The notes below the pieces were generated by a model that had not been told where the DNA came from, made no database searches, and saw nothing but the letters and a program-made list of their open reading frames with translations. Shown here one piece after another: positions 1-7,917 of a DNA stretch of 64,000 nt. Each line of letters opens with the position of its first letter. Position 1 is the stretch's first letter. The translations under genes and the position numbers were made by a program. This DNA is from Streptacidiphilus anmyonensis (GTDB lineage Bacteria > Actinomycetota > Actinomycetes > Streptomycetales > Streptomycetaceae): NCBI RefSeq assembly GCF_000787855.1, contig NZ_BBPQ01000001.1:522598-586597 (forward strand). Reading direction: 5' to 3'.

Positions 1-374
1 ATCTCGACCATCTCGGTGACGTGCCCGGTCGCGCGGGGCTCGGCGGTCGGCGGGAGGCAGCCGAGCGCGTCGTAGCCCTCGTTGAAGGCGCGTTCGTTGG
101 CGTGGCCGATCTGCCACCAGGGCAGGCCGAATTCACGCGACTTGGCGATGATCTTGTCATCGATGTCGGTGACGTTCCGGATGAAGGTGACCTCGTAGCC
201 GCGGTGGGTGAACCACCGGCGCATGATGTCGAAGTTCAGCCCGGAGCGGATGTGGCCGATGTGCGGCGCGGCCTGGACGGTCGCTCCGCACAGGTAGATC
301 GACACGCAGCCCGGCGTGTTCGGGACGAAGTCGAGAACCTGGCCGGAGGCGGTGTCGTGCAGGCGAATGCTCAC
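1..374 (-). CDS. cysS: Cysteinyl-tRNA synthetase, N-terminal part (cut by window edge)
   Basis: Charges tRNA-Cys with cysteine in the cytoplasm (class I aminoacyl-tRNA synthetase). Only the first ~124 codons lie in the window; the gene runs off the left edge. The translation begins with a GTG at 374 and shows the family start MSIRLHDTASG, the zinc-binding cysteine in YLCGATVQ, and the class I HIGH signature inside APHIGHIRSG, followed by the FIRNVTDIDDKI segment typical of CysS. It lies downstream of ispF on the same strand, the usual Streptomyces order. A short GC-rich gap with a candidate hairpin separates it from ispF, so it may have its own promoter. The call is firm from the motifs. Confidence 0.93.
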   Translation of the reverse strand, partial: MSIRLHDTASGQVLDFVPNTPGCVSIYLCGATVQAAPHIGHIRSGLNFDIMRRWFTHRGYEVTFIRNVTDIDDKIIAKSREFGLPWWQIGHANERAFNEGYDALGCLPPTAEPRATGHVTEMVE

Positions 375-532
375 CCCACCAGGGTAGTGGGCAGCGGGCA
401 CTGCCCTACGCCCTTCGGGGGACAGGCACACGGCGTTGACGAACTTGTCGCACAACCACTCTCCCTGGCCCCCTCCTCGGACCGTCCGCTCTCGCGGACT
501 TCGCCCTGCCCGGCCCTGCCCGGCCCTGTCTC

Positions 533-557
533 GCCCCGGCCGGACCCCAGCCGGGGC
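533..557 (-). terminator. Candidate terminator after ispF
   Basis: An 8-bp GC-only inverted repeat (GCCCCGGC / GCCGGGGC) with a 9-nt loop lies 27 bases beyond the ispF stop, in the 209-bp ispF-cysS gap. There is no T-tract, which is normal for streptomycete terminators. The rest of the gap is CCCGGCC-rich low complexity. Confidence 0.35.
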
Positions 558-583
558 CCGGCCCGGCCCTGTCCGGACCGGGT

Positions 584-1084
584 TCAGTACACCAGCGCGG
601 TCGCGACGGCGGTCAGGCCCTCCTCGCGGCCCGGGAAGCCGAGGCCGTCCGTGGTCGCGCCGGAGACGGAGACGGGAGCGCCGACTGTGGCCGTGAGCAG
701 GTCCTGCGCCTCCGCCCGCCGCTTGCCGATCTTCGGGTACGGGCCGACGACCTGCACCGCGACGTTGCCGATCTCGAAGCCCGCCGCGCGCACGATCCGC
801 GCCGCCTCGGCGAGCAGCTTCACTCCGGCCGCGCCGGCCCACTCGGGACGGTCGGTGCCGAAGTGCGCGCCGAGGTCGCCGAGGCCGGCGGCGGAGAAGA
901 GCGCGTTGCACGCCGCGTGGGCGACGACGTCGGCGTCCGAGTGTCCCTCGAGGCCCACCTCGTAGCCCTCCCAGCGCAGCCCGGCGACCCAGAGCTCACG
1001 GCCCGGGGCGAACGCGTGGGTGTCGACGCCGATGCCGGTACGCGGCAGCCGGAACGCCGGTGTGGCGGACGTCTCAGAACTCAT
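584..1084 (-). CDS. ispF: 2-C-methyl-D-erythritol 2,4-cyclodiphosphate synthase
   Basis: Fifth step of the MEP isoprenoid pathway: cyclises CDP-ME 2-phosphate to ME-cPP with release of CMP. The 166-residue protein has the family metal site: Asp21 and His23 in GIGVDTHAF and His56 in the [10 protein letters not shown] segment. The closing [15 protein letters not shown] region matches the CDP/trimer-interface part of the family. The length is normal (about 160). Its ATG start lies inside the 3' end of ispD (11-bp overlap), so the two are translationally coupled and cotranscribed; ispD and ispF catalyse steps 3 and 5 of the same pathway. Very secure identification. Confidence 0.97.
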   Translation of the reverse strand: MSSETSATPAFRLPRTGIGVDTHAFAPGRELWVAGLRWEGYEVGLEGHSDADVVAHAACNALFSAAGLGDLGAHFGTDRPEWAGAAGVKLLAEAARIVRAAGFEIGNVAVQVVGPYPKIGKRRAEAQDLLTATVGAPVSVSGATTDGLGFPGREEGLTAVATALVY

Positions 1085-1838
1085 CGCGGGACCTCCGGCG
1101 GCTCAGGACCGCCTCCGCGAGGACGAGGTCCAGCGGCCTGGTGACCTTGAACGCCTCCTCGTGACCGGGCACGACGACGACCCGGCCGCCGAAGCGCTCG
1201 ACGAGCCCGGCGTCGTCGGTCGCGTCGACGCCCTCCTCCAGTGCCTTGGCGTGGACGCGGTCGAGCACGTCGCGGCGGAAGCCCTGCGGCGTCTGCACGG
1301 CGCGCAGCGTCGAACGGTCCGGGGTGGCGACGACCGGCTCGGGCAGACCAGCGGCCTGGGCCGGGGTCACCTGCTTGACGGTGTCGGCGAGCGGGACGGC
1401 CGGCACGACGGCCTCGGCGCCGTCGGCGACCGCGCGGGCGACGGAGTCGACCACGTCGACGGGGACGAGCGGACGGGCGGCGTCGTGCACGAGCACGACG
1501 TCGACGTCGGGCGGGAGCACGGCCAGGCCGGCCCGGACGGACTCCTGGCGGGTGTCTCCGCCGGGCACGACGATGAGAGCGGCGCTCTCGCGTTCACTGA
1601 TCGCGTCGGCGAGCAGTGCTCGCACCTCCGCGACGCCGTCCTTCGGCGCGACCACCACGACGGTCCCGACCGCGCGCGAACGCGCCAGCACCCGGACCGC
1701 GTGGACGAGGATCGGCACCCCGCCGAGTTCGCGCAGCGCCTTCGGGGCGCCCGGCCCCAGTCGCTCGCCTCGGCCCGCTGCGGGCACCACTGCTGCGGCG
1801 TTCAGGTTTGGTCCCTTCGGGGATGTGGGTACGGTCAA
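1074..1838 (-). CDS. ispD: 2-C-methyl-D-erythritol 4-phosphate cytidylyltransferase
   Basis: Third MEP-pathway step: transfers CMP from CTP to MEP. The 254-residue protein carries the nucleotide-binding start [12 protein letters not shown] followed by PKALRELGG, the HDAARPLVP motif, and the late [10 protein letters not shown] segment, all typical of IspD. The start is odd: the only in-frame start before an upstream TGA is a TTG at 1838, so translation either uses TTG or begins at an internal codon just before AAAVVPAAG. It overlaps ispF by 11 bp. carD lies upstream on the same strand, 234 bp away across a hairpin, so ispD probably has a separate promoter. Confidence 0.95.
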   Translation of the reverse strand: MTVPTSPKGPNLNAAAVVPAAGRGERLGPGAPKALRELGGVPILVHAVRVLARSRAVGTVVVVAPKDGVAEVRALLADAISERESAALIVVPGGDTRQESVRAGLAVLPPDVDVVLVHDAARPLVPVDVVDSVARAVADGAEAVVPAVPLADTVKQVTPAQAAGLPEPVVATPDRSTLRAVQTPQGFRRDVLDRVHAKALEEGVDATDDAGLVERFGGRVVVVPGHEEAFKVTRPLDLVLAEAVLSRRRSRDEF

Positions 1839-2006
1839 GGCGTGCCGGGCTCAGCGCCCTTCCGTGAAGCGCACCTTGACGCTGGCGTCCGGCACTGAAC
1901 AAAGAGCGGTACGGCACCGGACAGCACGGGACCGGCAACCCGGACCCGGTACCTCTACGGACCGTGATCCGTCGCTCCATGGTTCCACGCGGAAGTCCGC
2001 GCACGC

Positions 2007-2041
2007 CTCAGCGCCCGGCGATGCGACCGCCAGGCGCTGAG
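2007..2041 (-). terminator. Hairpin downstream of carD
   Basis: A 9-bp perfect inverted repeat (CTCAGCGCC / GGCGCTGAG) with a 17-nt loop lies 32 bases beyond the carD stop codon in the direction of transcription. It probably ends or attenuates the carD transcript before ispD. The remaining ispD-carD gap (1839-2006) shows no gene. Confidence 0.5.
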
Positions 2042-2072
2042 ACGAACGAACGACAGGAACGACAGGGCCCCG

Positions 2073-2555
2073 TTACGAGGCGAGGACCTCGTCGAGCAGC
2101 GTCTCCGCCTTGTCCTCGTTGGTGTTCTCCGCGAGCGCGAGCTCGCTCACCAGGATCTGGCGCGCCTTGGCGAGCATGCGCTTCTCGCCGGCCGACAGCC
2201 CGCGTTCGCGCTCGCGACGCCAAAGGTCGCGCACAACCTCGGCGACCTTGATAACGTCACCCGAGGCGAGCTTCTCCAGGTTCGCCTTGTAGCGGCGGGA
2301 CCAGTTGGTGGGCTCTTCGGTGTACGGTGCTCGCAGCACCTCGAAGACCTTGTCCAGGCCGTCCTGGCCGACCACATCGCGCACGCCGACGAACTCAGCG
2401 TTCTCTGCGGGCACGCGCAGCGTCAGGTCACCCTGCTGCACCTTGAGCACCAGATAGGTCTTGTCCACACCCTTGATCTGGCGAATTTCGATGGCCTCGA
2501 TCAGCGCGGCCCCGTGATGGGGGTAGACCACGGTGTCGCCAACCTTGAACGTCAT
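2073..2555 (-). CDS. carD: CarD family transcriptional regulator
   Basis: RNA polymerase-binding activator that stabilises open promoter complexes, best known for rRNA promoters in mycobacteria. The 160-residue protein has the full two-domain layout. An N-terminal RNA-polymerase interaction (Tudor-like) domain starts [17 protein letters not shown] and runs to about residue 55. The helical DNA-binding domain carries the conserved tryptophan in [11 protein letters not shown] and the motif [18 protein letters not shown]. The start is a clear ATG with an aggggta-type ribosome site just upstream. It sits between the phoP-phoR side and ispD/ispF as in Streptomyces. The 361-bp region upstream holds its promoter and that of the divergent lipoprotein gene. 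Confidence 0.96.
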   Translation of the reverse strand: MTFKVGDTVVYPHHGAALIEAIEIRQIKGVDKTYLVLKVQQGDLTLRVPAENAEFVGVRDVVGQDGLDKVFEVLRAPYTEEPTNWSRRYKANLEKLASGDVIKVAEVVRDLWRRERERGLSAGEKRMLAKARQILVSELALAENTNEDKAETLLDEVLAS

Positions 2556-2916
2556 GTGACAGGTACCCCTTCCGTGGCTTTCCAGAGTAACACGCTTGCG
2601 GCCGTACCAGAAGGGCGTTTCCGCAGGTCAGAGCTGGTTCGCAGGCTTGACAACCGGCCCGGTTCCATGCTGCGACCCCTGTTCGAGGAGCCCTTCTCGC
2701 AGGTCGGAGCGGTTGTCCACGAACCTGCGCGGATGCCGCCGAGGTGCAATGATCTTGCACTCGGGGCGTTATGCAACCGTGATCTGATCTTCGTCCGGGT
2801 GGGTCCACCGGGCAGTGATGCTGCGACACGGCCGACCCCGTGTGGAGCGGATAAAGGCCGTCGGTAATCTGAACGCGGACCAGAACCCTCAAAACGTTCA
2901 AGGAGAACTCTCCGCC
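2556..2916. other. Divergent promoter region between carD and a lipoprotein gene
   Basis: This 361-bp stretch separates the divergent starts of carD and the lipoprotein gene. No coding sequence with actinomycete codon bias is visible, and local GC is lower than in the genes. It presumably holds both promoters; no sigma-factor motif could be assigned with confidence. The lipoprotein ribosome site AAGGAG is at its right end (2900-2905). Confidence 0.6.
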
Positions 2917-3570
2917 GTGAGCCGCAGTCTTCGTCGCGGCGCGGTCGCCGCCGTCATCGCCGTCGCGATCGCCCCCGTCCTCGCCGCCTGCTCTGCGGGG
3001 TCCAGTGCGGCGACCCTCCAGGTAAAGCCGAACTCCGCCGCCACCTCGCTGAGCGGTGGCCAGCTGAAGCTGAACGGCGTCGCCGTCGTCACCGACGCCC
3101 AGGGCAACGCCCCCGCCAGCGTCATCGCGAGCATCGCCAACAACGAGCAGCAGGCCGAGAACCTCGTCTCGGTCACCGTCGGCACCACCGCCGCCACGCT
3201 GACCGGCACGACGGCCATCGCCACCGGCTCCGCGCTGAACCTCGGCAACCCGGGCCCGAACGCCACCAAGGCGGTCGTCCCCACGCTGGACCAGCCGGCC
3301 GGCGCCGTCGTCCCGATCACCTTCGTCTTCGCGAACGCCGGCTCGGTCACGCTGGACGCGCAGGTCCAGACCGGCACCGGCCAGTACGCGCTGTACGCGC
3401 CGTCCCTGCCGACGCTGGCCCCGTCCCCGACGGTGACGCCGGGCGGCCTGCCGAGCGGCCTGCCGACCGGCTCGGCCGCGCCGACCATCTCCGCCTCGGC
3501 GGCCGCGCACACCACCAAGAAGCCGGGCGAGACCCACAAGGCCTCGCCCTCGGCGACCGCCACGCACTGA
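2917..3570 (+). CDS. Secreted lipoprotein of unknown function
   Basis: A 217-residue exported protein. The GTG start at 2917 follows AAGGAG with good spacing; longer in-frame starts upstream lack a ribosome site. The N-terminus is a lipoprotein signal: basic MSRSLRRG, a hydrophobic run, and the lipobox VLAAC with the modified cysteine at residue 25. The mature part (about 35-165) is a beta-rich, Ala/Thr/Val-rich domain like those often seen beside carD in Streptomyces; the tail (165-217) is Pro/Ser/Thr/Ala-rich and ends in a Lys/His-containing segment, probably a cell-wall spacer. It converges on phoP, with a strong hairpin between. Function unknown; copper-chaperone-like or adhesion roles are only guesses. 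Confidence 0.85.
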   Translation: MSRSLRRGAVAAVIAVAIAPVLAACSAGSSAATLQVKPNSAATSLSGGQLKLNGVAVVTDAQGNAPASVIASIANNEQQAENLVSVTVGTTAATLTGTTAIATGSALNLGNPGPNATKAVVPTLDQPAGAVVPITFVFANAGSVTLDAQVQTGTGQYALYAPSLPTLAPSPTVTPGGLPSGLPTGSAAPTISASAAAHTTKKPGETHKASPSATATH

Positions 3571-3625
3571 CGCACCGACCGCCGGGGGCCTGACCGCTAC
3601 GGTCTGCCCCCGGCGGACGCGGCAG

Positions 3626-3675
3626 AGAAGAGGCCGGGGCGGCACCGCTTGTGCGGTGCCGCCCCGGCCTCTTCT
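3626..3675. terminator. Bidirectional terminator, perfect 23-bp stem
   Basis: A perfect 23-bp inverted repeat with a TTGT loop lies between the convergent lipoprotein and phoP genes. The right arm runs into GCTTTT, giving a short T-run for the plus strand. It should stop transcription from both sides. Confidence 0.9.
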
Positions 3676-3758
3676 GCTTTTCGGCCTCTTTCGAGTGAAT
3701 CCTCGCCGCGATCCGCCGCGATCCGCGGCAGTCCGCCGCAGTCCGCGCGCTCAGCCGA

Positions 3759-4445
3759 TCACGGCTCGAACTTGTAGCCCAGACCGCGCACGGTCACCAG
3801 GTAGCGCGGCGCGCCCGGGTCCGGCTCGATCTTCGCCCGCAGGCGCTTGACGTGCACGTCAAGGGTCTTGGTGTCGCCGACGTAGTCGGCGCCCCAGACC
3901 CGGTCGATCAGCTGCATGCGCGTGAGCACGCGGCCCGCGTTGCGCAGCAGCATCTCCAGCAGGTCGAACTCCTTGAGCGGCAGGTCGACCTTGGCGCCGT
4001 CGACGGTGACCACGTGGCGGTCGACGTCCATGCGGACCGGCCCGGCCTCCAGCGCGCCGGGACCGCCGCTGGCCTCCTCGGTCTCGCCGCGGCGACGCAG
4101 CACGGCGCGGATGCGGGCGACCAGCTCACGGGTGGAGTAGGGCTTGGTGACGTAGTCGTCCGCCCCTATCTCCAGGCCGACGACCTTGTCGATCTCGCTG
4201 TCCTTGGCCGTCACCATGATCACCGGCACGGAGGACTTGGCCCGCAGCTGGCGGCAGACCTCGGTGCCGGGGAGGCCGGGCAGCATCAGATCGAGCAGCA
4301 CCAGGTCGGCGCCGTTGCGCTCGAATTGGTCCAGGGCGTCGGGGCCGGTGGCAGCGATGGCCACCTCGAAACCCTCCTTACGCAGCATGTAGGAGAGGGC
4401 GTCGCTGAACGACTCCTCGTCCTCGACGACAAGCACACGGGTCAC
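3759..4445 (-). CDS. phoP: Phosphate response regulator PhoP (RegX3-type)
   Basis: OmpR-family response regulator that binds PHO boxes and controls the phosphate regulon and, in streptomycetes, secondary metabolism. The 228-residue protein has a receiver domain (1-118) with acidic pocket VVEDEE, phospho-acceptor Asp52 in LLDLMLPG, and the conserved Lys101 in DDYVTKPYS. A linker follows, then a winged-helix DNA-binding domain (about 130-228) with the recognition-helix region TKTLDVHVKRLRAKIE and the end RGLGYKFEP. It starts at GTG 4445 and overlaps the phoR stop by 4 bp, so the pair is coupled. Targets within the window probably include pstS and the phoR-phoU promoters. Confidence 0.96.
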   Translation of the reverse strand: MTRVLVVEDEESFSDALSYMLRKEGFEVAIAATGPDALDQFERNGADLVLLDLMLPGLPGTEVCRQLRAKSSVPVIMVTAKDSEIDKVVGLEIGADDYVTKPYSTRELVARIRAVLRRRGETEEASGGPGALEAGPVRMDVDRHVVTVDGAKVDLPLKEFDLLEMLLRNAGRVLTRMQLIDRVWGADYVGDTKTLDVHVKRLRAKIEPDPGAPRYLVTVRGLGYKFEP

Positions 4446-5788
4446 GGCATGGCCTCCGGGGCGGCAGGGGTGGTGGTGGGAGCAGTGGGGTGAGTGGGAT
4501 CGGCAGTCAGGTCGTCGTCGGCGATCTCGTCGACATCGGCGTCAGCGTCGACGACGATGCCGTCGACGTCGCCGTCGACGCCCTCGTCGTCGCTGTCGGT
4601 GTCGGCGAACCGGGCGGCGAGCCCGTTGGCCGCCTCGTCGTTCCTACCCGCGGGAAGGCGCAGGGTGAACGTCGAGCCCTGACCCTCGACGCTCCACACC
4701 GCCACGCTGCCGCCGTGGGACGCGGCGACGTGCTTGACGATGGAGAGGCCGAGGCCGGTGCCGCCGGTGGCGCGGGACCGGGCGGGGTCGACCCGGTAGA
4801 AGCGCTCGAAGATCCGGTCGCGGTCCTTCTCGGAGATGCCGACCCCTTGGTCGGTGACGGATATCTCGACCAGGTCCTGCTTGCCGCCGGGCACCCTGCG
4901 GGCGGCGATGGCCACCCGGGTGCGGGCGGGGCTGTAGTTGACGGCGTTCTCGACGAGGTTGCCGAGGGCCGCGGCGAGCTGGCCGCGGTTGCCGTAGAGC
5001 TGGAGTCCGGCGATGCCGCCGGCCGCCATGGTGATCTGCTTGGCGGCGGCCTGGTGGCGGCAGCGGTCCATCGCCTCGGCGACCAGCTCGTCGATCGGCA
5101 CCATCTCGGCGTCGACCAAGCGCACGTCGTCCTGGACCCGGGAGAGCTCGATGATCTCCTGGACCAGGTTGGTGAGCCGCGCGGACTCGATCAGCATCCG
5201 GCCGGCGAAGCGGCGCACCGCCTCCGGGTCGTCGCTGGCGTCCTGGACGGCCTCGGAGAGCAGCGAGAGCGCGCCCACCGGCGTCTTCAGCTCGTGGGAG
5301 ACGTTGGCGACGAAGTCGCGGCGCACCGCTTCTATCCGTCTGGCCTCGGTGAGGTCCTCGACCAGCACCAGGACCAGCCGGGAGCCCAGTGGGGCCACCC
5401 GGACCGAGACCGCGAGCACCTCGCCTCCGCCGCTGGCGCGTCTGGGAATGTCCAGATCGGCTTGGCGTATCTCGCCGTCACGGCGGGTGAGCCGAGCCAT
5501 GGCGAGGATCGCGTCGACGGCGATCGCCCCGCCCCGCACCAGCCCGAGGGCATAGGCGGCGGAGCTCGCCTTGATCACCTGATCGCTCTCGTCCAGCACG
5601 ACGGCGCAGGAGCGCAGCACCGACAGCACGGTGTCCACGCCGGGCGGCAGAGCCGGCTCCTCCTGCTGGTCGCTGCGCTTGGCGGGCCGGTGATCCTTCT
5701 CGCTCCAGCGGAAGGCGAGCGCGGCGGTGAGGCCGACTCCGAGCCCGACGAGCGCGCTCACGGAGGCGGCGGCCACGTTCACATCCAT
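4442..5788 (-). CDS. phoR: Phosphate sensor histidine kinase PhoR (SenX3-type)
   Basis: Membrane kinase partner of PhoP; with PhoU and Pst it reports phosphate status. Of 448 residues, the N-terminus has one clear transmembrane helix (about 8-26), then a PAS-like domain (50-145), a dimerisation/phospho-acceptor helix with His165 in FVANVSHELKTP, and a catalytic ATPase domain with N-box LVENAVNYSP, DQGVGIS and GGTGLGLSIVKH. Unusual is the last 60 residues: a long Asp/Glu-rich stretch followed by a Thr/Pro/Ala tail, beyond the normal kinase end. It overlaps phoP by 4 bp and is divergent from phoU across a 177-bp gap with a candidate PHO box. Confidence 0.95.
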   Translation of the reverse strand: MDVNVAAASVSALVGLGVGLTAALAFRWSEKDHRPAKRSDQQEEPALPPGVDTVLSVLRSCAVVLDESDQVIKASSAAYALGLVRGGAIAVDAILAMARLTRRDGEIRQADLDIPRRASGGGEVLAVSVRVAPLGSRLVLVLVEDLTEARRIEAVRRDFVANVSHELKTPVGALSLLSEAVQDASDDPEAVRRFAGRMLIESARLTNLVQEIIELSRVQDDVRLVDAEMVPIDELVAEAMDRCRHQAAAKQITMAAGGIAGLQLYGNRGQLAAALGNLVENAVNYSPARTRVAIAARRVPGGKQDLVEISVTDQGVGISEKDRDRIFERFYRVDPARSRATGGTGLGLSIVKHVAASHGGSVAVWSVEGQGSTFTLRLPAGRNDEAANGLAARFADTDSDDEGVDGDVDGIVVDADADVDEIADDDLTADPTHPTAPTTTPAAPEAMP

Positions 5789-5860
5789 GCCAATCAGCGT
5801 AAGCGCACGTCGGTGACCAGCCGTAACCCCAGGACAATGCGCTCAGCCGGAGGTCGCCGA

Positions 5861-5896
5861 GAATTCACCTTCACGTCTCTGCTGATTCACTCCGGT
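5861..5896. promoter_or_regulatory. Candidate PHO box between phoR and phoU
   Basis: TTCAC cores start at 5864, 5870 and 5886. The first and third are exactly 22 bp apart, i.e. two 11-bp steps, which fits the 11-bp direct-repeat architecture of PhoP sites in Streptomyces (consensus GTTCAYYYRGC), with a degenerate unit between. It is well placed to control both the phoRP and phoU transcripts. The match is weaker than the pstS box. Confidence 0.6.
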
Positions 5897-5965
5897 TGCG
5901 GGCCTGGGTCGTCCGGGCAGCCCACAGTGGTAGGCGAACACCCGTCCAGGAGGGATGACTGCAGC

Positions 5966-6637
5966 ATGCGCGACTCGTACCACGAGGAACTCGACTCGAT
6001 CAGCGACGGCCTGGTGGAGCTGGCCCGCCTGGCCGGCTCCGCGATGGGCCGGGCGACCACGGCGCTGCTCGACGCCGACCTGGAGCTGGCGGAGAGCGTG
6101 ATCGCCGCCGACGAGAAGCTGGACCAGCTCCACCACGACCTGGAGAACCGCTCCATCGCGCTGCTGGCCCGCCAGCAGCCGGTCGCCACCGACCTGCGCA
6201 TCGTGGTGACCTCGCTGCGCATGAGCGCGGACCTGGAGCGCAGCGGCGACCTGGCCCGCCACGTCGCCAAGCTGGCCCGCCTGCGCTACCCGGACTCGGC
6301 GGTCCCGTCCGACCTGCACCCCATCATCCTGGAGATGGGCCAGCTGGCCCAGCGCCTGATCGCCAAGGCCGGTCAGGTCATCGCCACCAAGGACGTCGAC
6401 GCCGCGCTCGAGCTCGAGCGGGACGACGACCGCATGGACGAGCTGCACCGCCAGCTCTTCGCCCACCTGCTGGACGACCGCTGGCACCACGGCGTCGAGA
6501 CCGCCGTCGACGTCACGCTCTGCGGCCGCTACTACGAGCGCTTCGCCGACCACGCGGTCTCGGTCGCCAAGCGCGTCGTGTTCCTGGTCACCGGCGAGCA
6601 CGCGGACGACTTCGTCCCGGAGCCCGGCGACTCCTGA
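5966..6637 (+). CDS. phoU: Phosphate signalling protein PhoU
   Basis: Cytoplasmic negative modulator that links the Pst transporter to the PhoR kinase. The 223-residue all-helical protein (MRDSYHEELDSISDGL start) consists of two PhoU three-helix bundles. The first carries VATDLRIVVTSLRMSADLERSGD (shown here as one motif around residues 75-95) and the second has the matching CGRYYERFADHAVSVAKR near 185-205; the E/D-rich metal-cluster motifs ERSGD and ERFADH are intact. The ATG at 5966 is preceded by AGGAGGG. It is divergent from phoR. A 13-bp hairpin follows the gene, so it is probably monocistronic. Confidence 0.96.
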   Translation: MRDSYHEELDSISDGLVELARLAGSAMGRATTALLDADLELAESVIAADEKLDQLHHDLENRSIALLARQQPVATDLRIVVTSLRMSADLERSGDLARHVAKLARLRYPDSAVPSDLHPIILEMGQLAQRLIAKAGQVIATKDVDAALELERDDDRMDELHRQLFAHLLDDRWHHGVETAVDVTLCGRYYERFADHAVSVAKRVVFLVTGEHADDFVPEPGDS

Positions 6638-6668
6638 CCGTCGGCCCCGCTCGGGGCGGGGGCGCGCG

Positions 6669-6700
6669 AACGGGCGTACGGGTGATGCCGTACGCCCGTT
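6669..6700 (+). terminator. Terminator after phoU
   Basis: A perfect 13-bp stem (AACGGGCGTACGG / CCGTACGCCCGTT) with loop GTGATG lies 32 bases beyond the phoU stop. It separates phoU from the Cys-rich small gene. Confidence 0.8.
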
Positions 6701-6788
6701 GACGCTCCGTACACGGGCCTCTTCACTGGGAGACAGACAGGCCTGTCGACCACGCGGGCCTGGCCAGGCACGAGGAGGACCTGTCTCG

Positions 6789-7007
6789 ATGACCCAGACT
6801 CTCTCGAAGGCCCAGTCTCGCTCGAAGGCCCAGACTCTCTCGAGGGCCCAGACTCCCCCGACCGCGGCCGCGACGCCGATCGCTTCAGCGTCGGCCGAAG
6901 TCACCCGGCTGCCGCTGCTCGGCGCCTGCGGCTGCGGCTCGGGCTGCGGCTGCGGATGCCAGTCCGGCGGCACCTGCCAGTGCGGCGGAGGCTGCTGCGC
7001 ACACTGA
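6789..7007 (+). CDS. Cysteine-rich small protein, possible metal-binding peptide
   Basis: A 72-residue protein. The ATG at 6789 follows a strong GAGGAGGAC site. The N-terminal third is built of three short imperfect repeats (LSKAQ, SRSKAQ, TLSRAQ), visible also in the DNA as repeated TCGAAGGCCCAG. The middle is Ala/Thr/Ser-rich. The last 28 residues are almost only Gly and Cys, with nine cysteines in the patterns CGCGSGC, CGCGC and CQCGGGCC, ending AH. This resembles a metallothionein-like metal-binding tail. Small Cys-rich open frames beside phoU occur in other streptomycetes, but no function is established. It could also be a peptide precursor whose C-terminal core is modified. The coding call rests on the start, RBS and composition. 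Confidence 0.7.
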   Translation: MTQTLSKAQSRSKAQTLSRAQTPPTAAATPIASASAEVTRLPLLGACGCGSGCGCGCQSGGTCQCGGGCCAH

Positions 7008-7359
7008 CGGTCCGGCCGTTCCCGGCCCTCACCCACACCCACCTCTCGGCGCGTCATCCCGTCCCTGACGCACCCTCACGACGCCGTGCGGCCCCGTCGC
7101 CCACGGCGTCGTTCGGGTCATGACGTGCGGCCCGGACCGATGGTGCAGCCATCGACGGCTTCCACTGCTGTCGCCGTCGCCCCTCGGACGGCCCAAAGCC
7201 GGACGGCTTTCTTCGCGGCCCGGCCTTTTCGAGAAACGCCGGTCCACCCAACAGGCGTGCGTCGTCGCGGCGGCGCCGGAATCTGTCCGAACCGGTGAAC
7301 CAACCCGGCACCGTGGCCTAATCTTGCTTCGGGCGACAGACGGAACCAGGGGGTGGCCG
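7008..7359. other. Intergenic stretch before the membrane-protein pair
   Basis: 352 bp without a supported gene: open frames here lack normal codon bias and ribosome sites. The right half is slightly less GC-rich than the flanks (for example ACGGCTTTCTTCG and CCTTTTCGAG), and probably carries the promoter of the two downstream genes. Confidence 0.5.
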
Positions 7360-7917
7360 GTGGCAATCTGGTCGCGGAGGGAAGTGCGCTTCACCGAGGG
7401 GCAAGTCGCCAAGATCCTGGCACTGGCGATCGAAGCGACACAACGCAACGCCGACGGCAGCTCCACCCGGGATCCGGAGGAGACTCTCAAACTCTCGATC
7501 GACAAAGTCAAGCCGATTACCAAGGTCTGGTTCTGGCTGGGCGGAGTCGTGACGTTCTCGCTGCTGCCGATGTTTTGGGGATACCTGTCCGGCAGCGGTG
7601 ACACGGGATTTTATTCGATCTTCGGAAAAGGCGACCTCTTCCTGCTGTCCACCGTGCTCCTGGCCGCCGGACTCACGGAGATCGCCTTGATCGTCAAGGC
7701 GATCGACAACAAGGGACTCCTGGGCACGCTGATCCTCGGGGCCCTCCTGCTCGTGGTGGTGGACGTCGCCCGCTACAGCACGGTTGCCCAGGAGGCCTCC
7801 AACCCGGCACACATGGAAGCCCTGCCGCACAGCATTGCCTGGGCGTCGCTGATCATGTACCTGCTGGCCGCTCTGCACAGCACCACGTGCGTCTACCTGG
7901 GGGCGAAGACCGAATGA
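7360..7917 (+). CDS. Four-helix membrane protein of unknown function
   Basis: A 185-residue integral membrane protein. The GTG at 7360 is preceded by AGGGGGTGG; longer in-frame starts run through sequence with no coding character. A soluble N-terminal segment of about 55 residues (helical, EGQVAKILALAIEATQ) precedes four predicted membrane helices near residues 56-78, 92-115, 118-138 and 152-176. Codon choice is less GC-extreme than in neighbouring genes (GGATTTTATTCG, TTCGGAAAAGG), which suggests acquisition. The stop overlaps the start of the next gene in an ATGA arrangement, so the two are made together. I do not recognise the family; with its partner it may be part of a sensing or defence module. 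Confidence 0.75.
   Translation: MAIWSRREVRFTEGQVAKILALAIEATQRNADGSSTRDPEETLKLSIDKVKPITKVWFWLGGVVTFSLLPMFWGYLSGSGDTGFYSIFGKGDLFLLSTVLLAAGLTEIALIVKAIDNKGLLGTLILGALLLVVVDVARYSTVAQEASNPAHMEALPHSIAWASLIMYLLAALHSTTCVYLGAKTE

Noticed and set aside
4490..5965. Very long plus-strand open frame running antisense through phoR into phoU
   Set aside because: It is the antisense shadow of phoR produced by high GC content; it is in frame with phoU by chance. PhoU proteins start at the ATG at 5966, which has a ribosome site.
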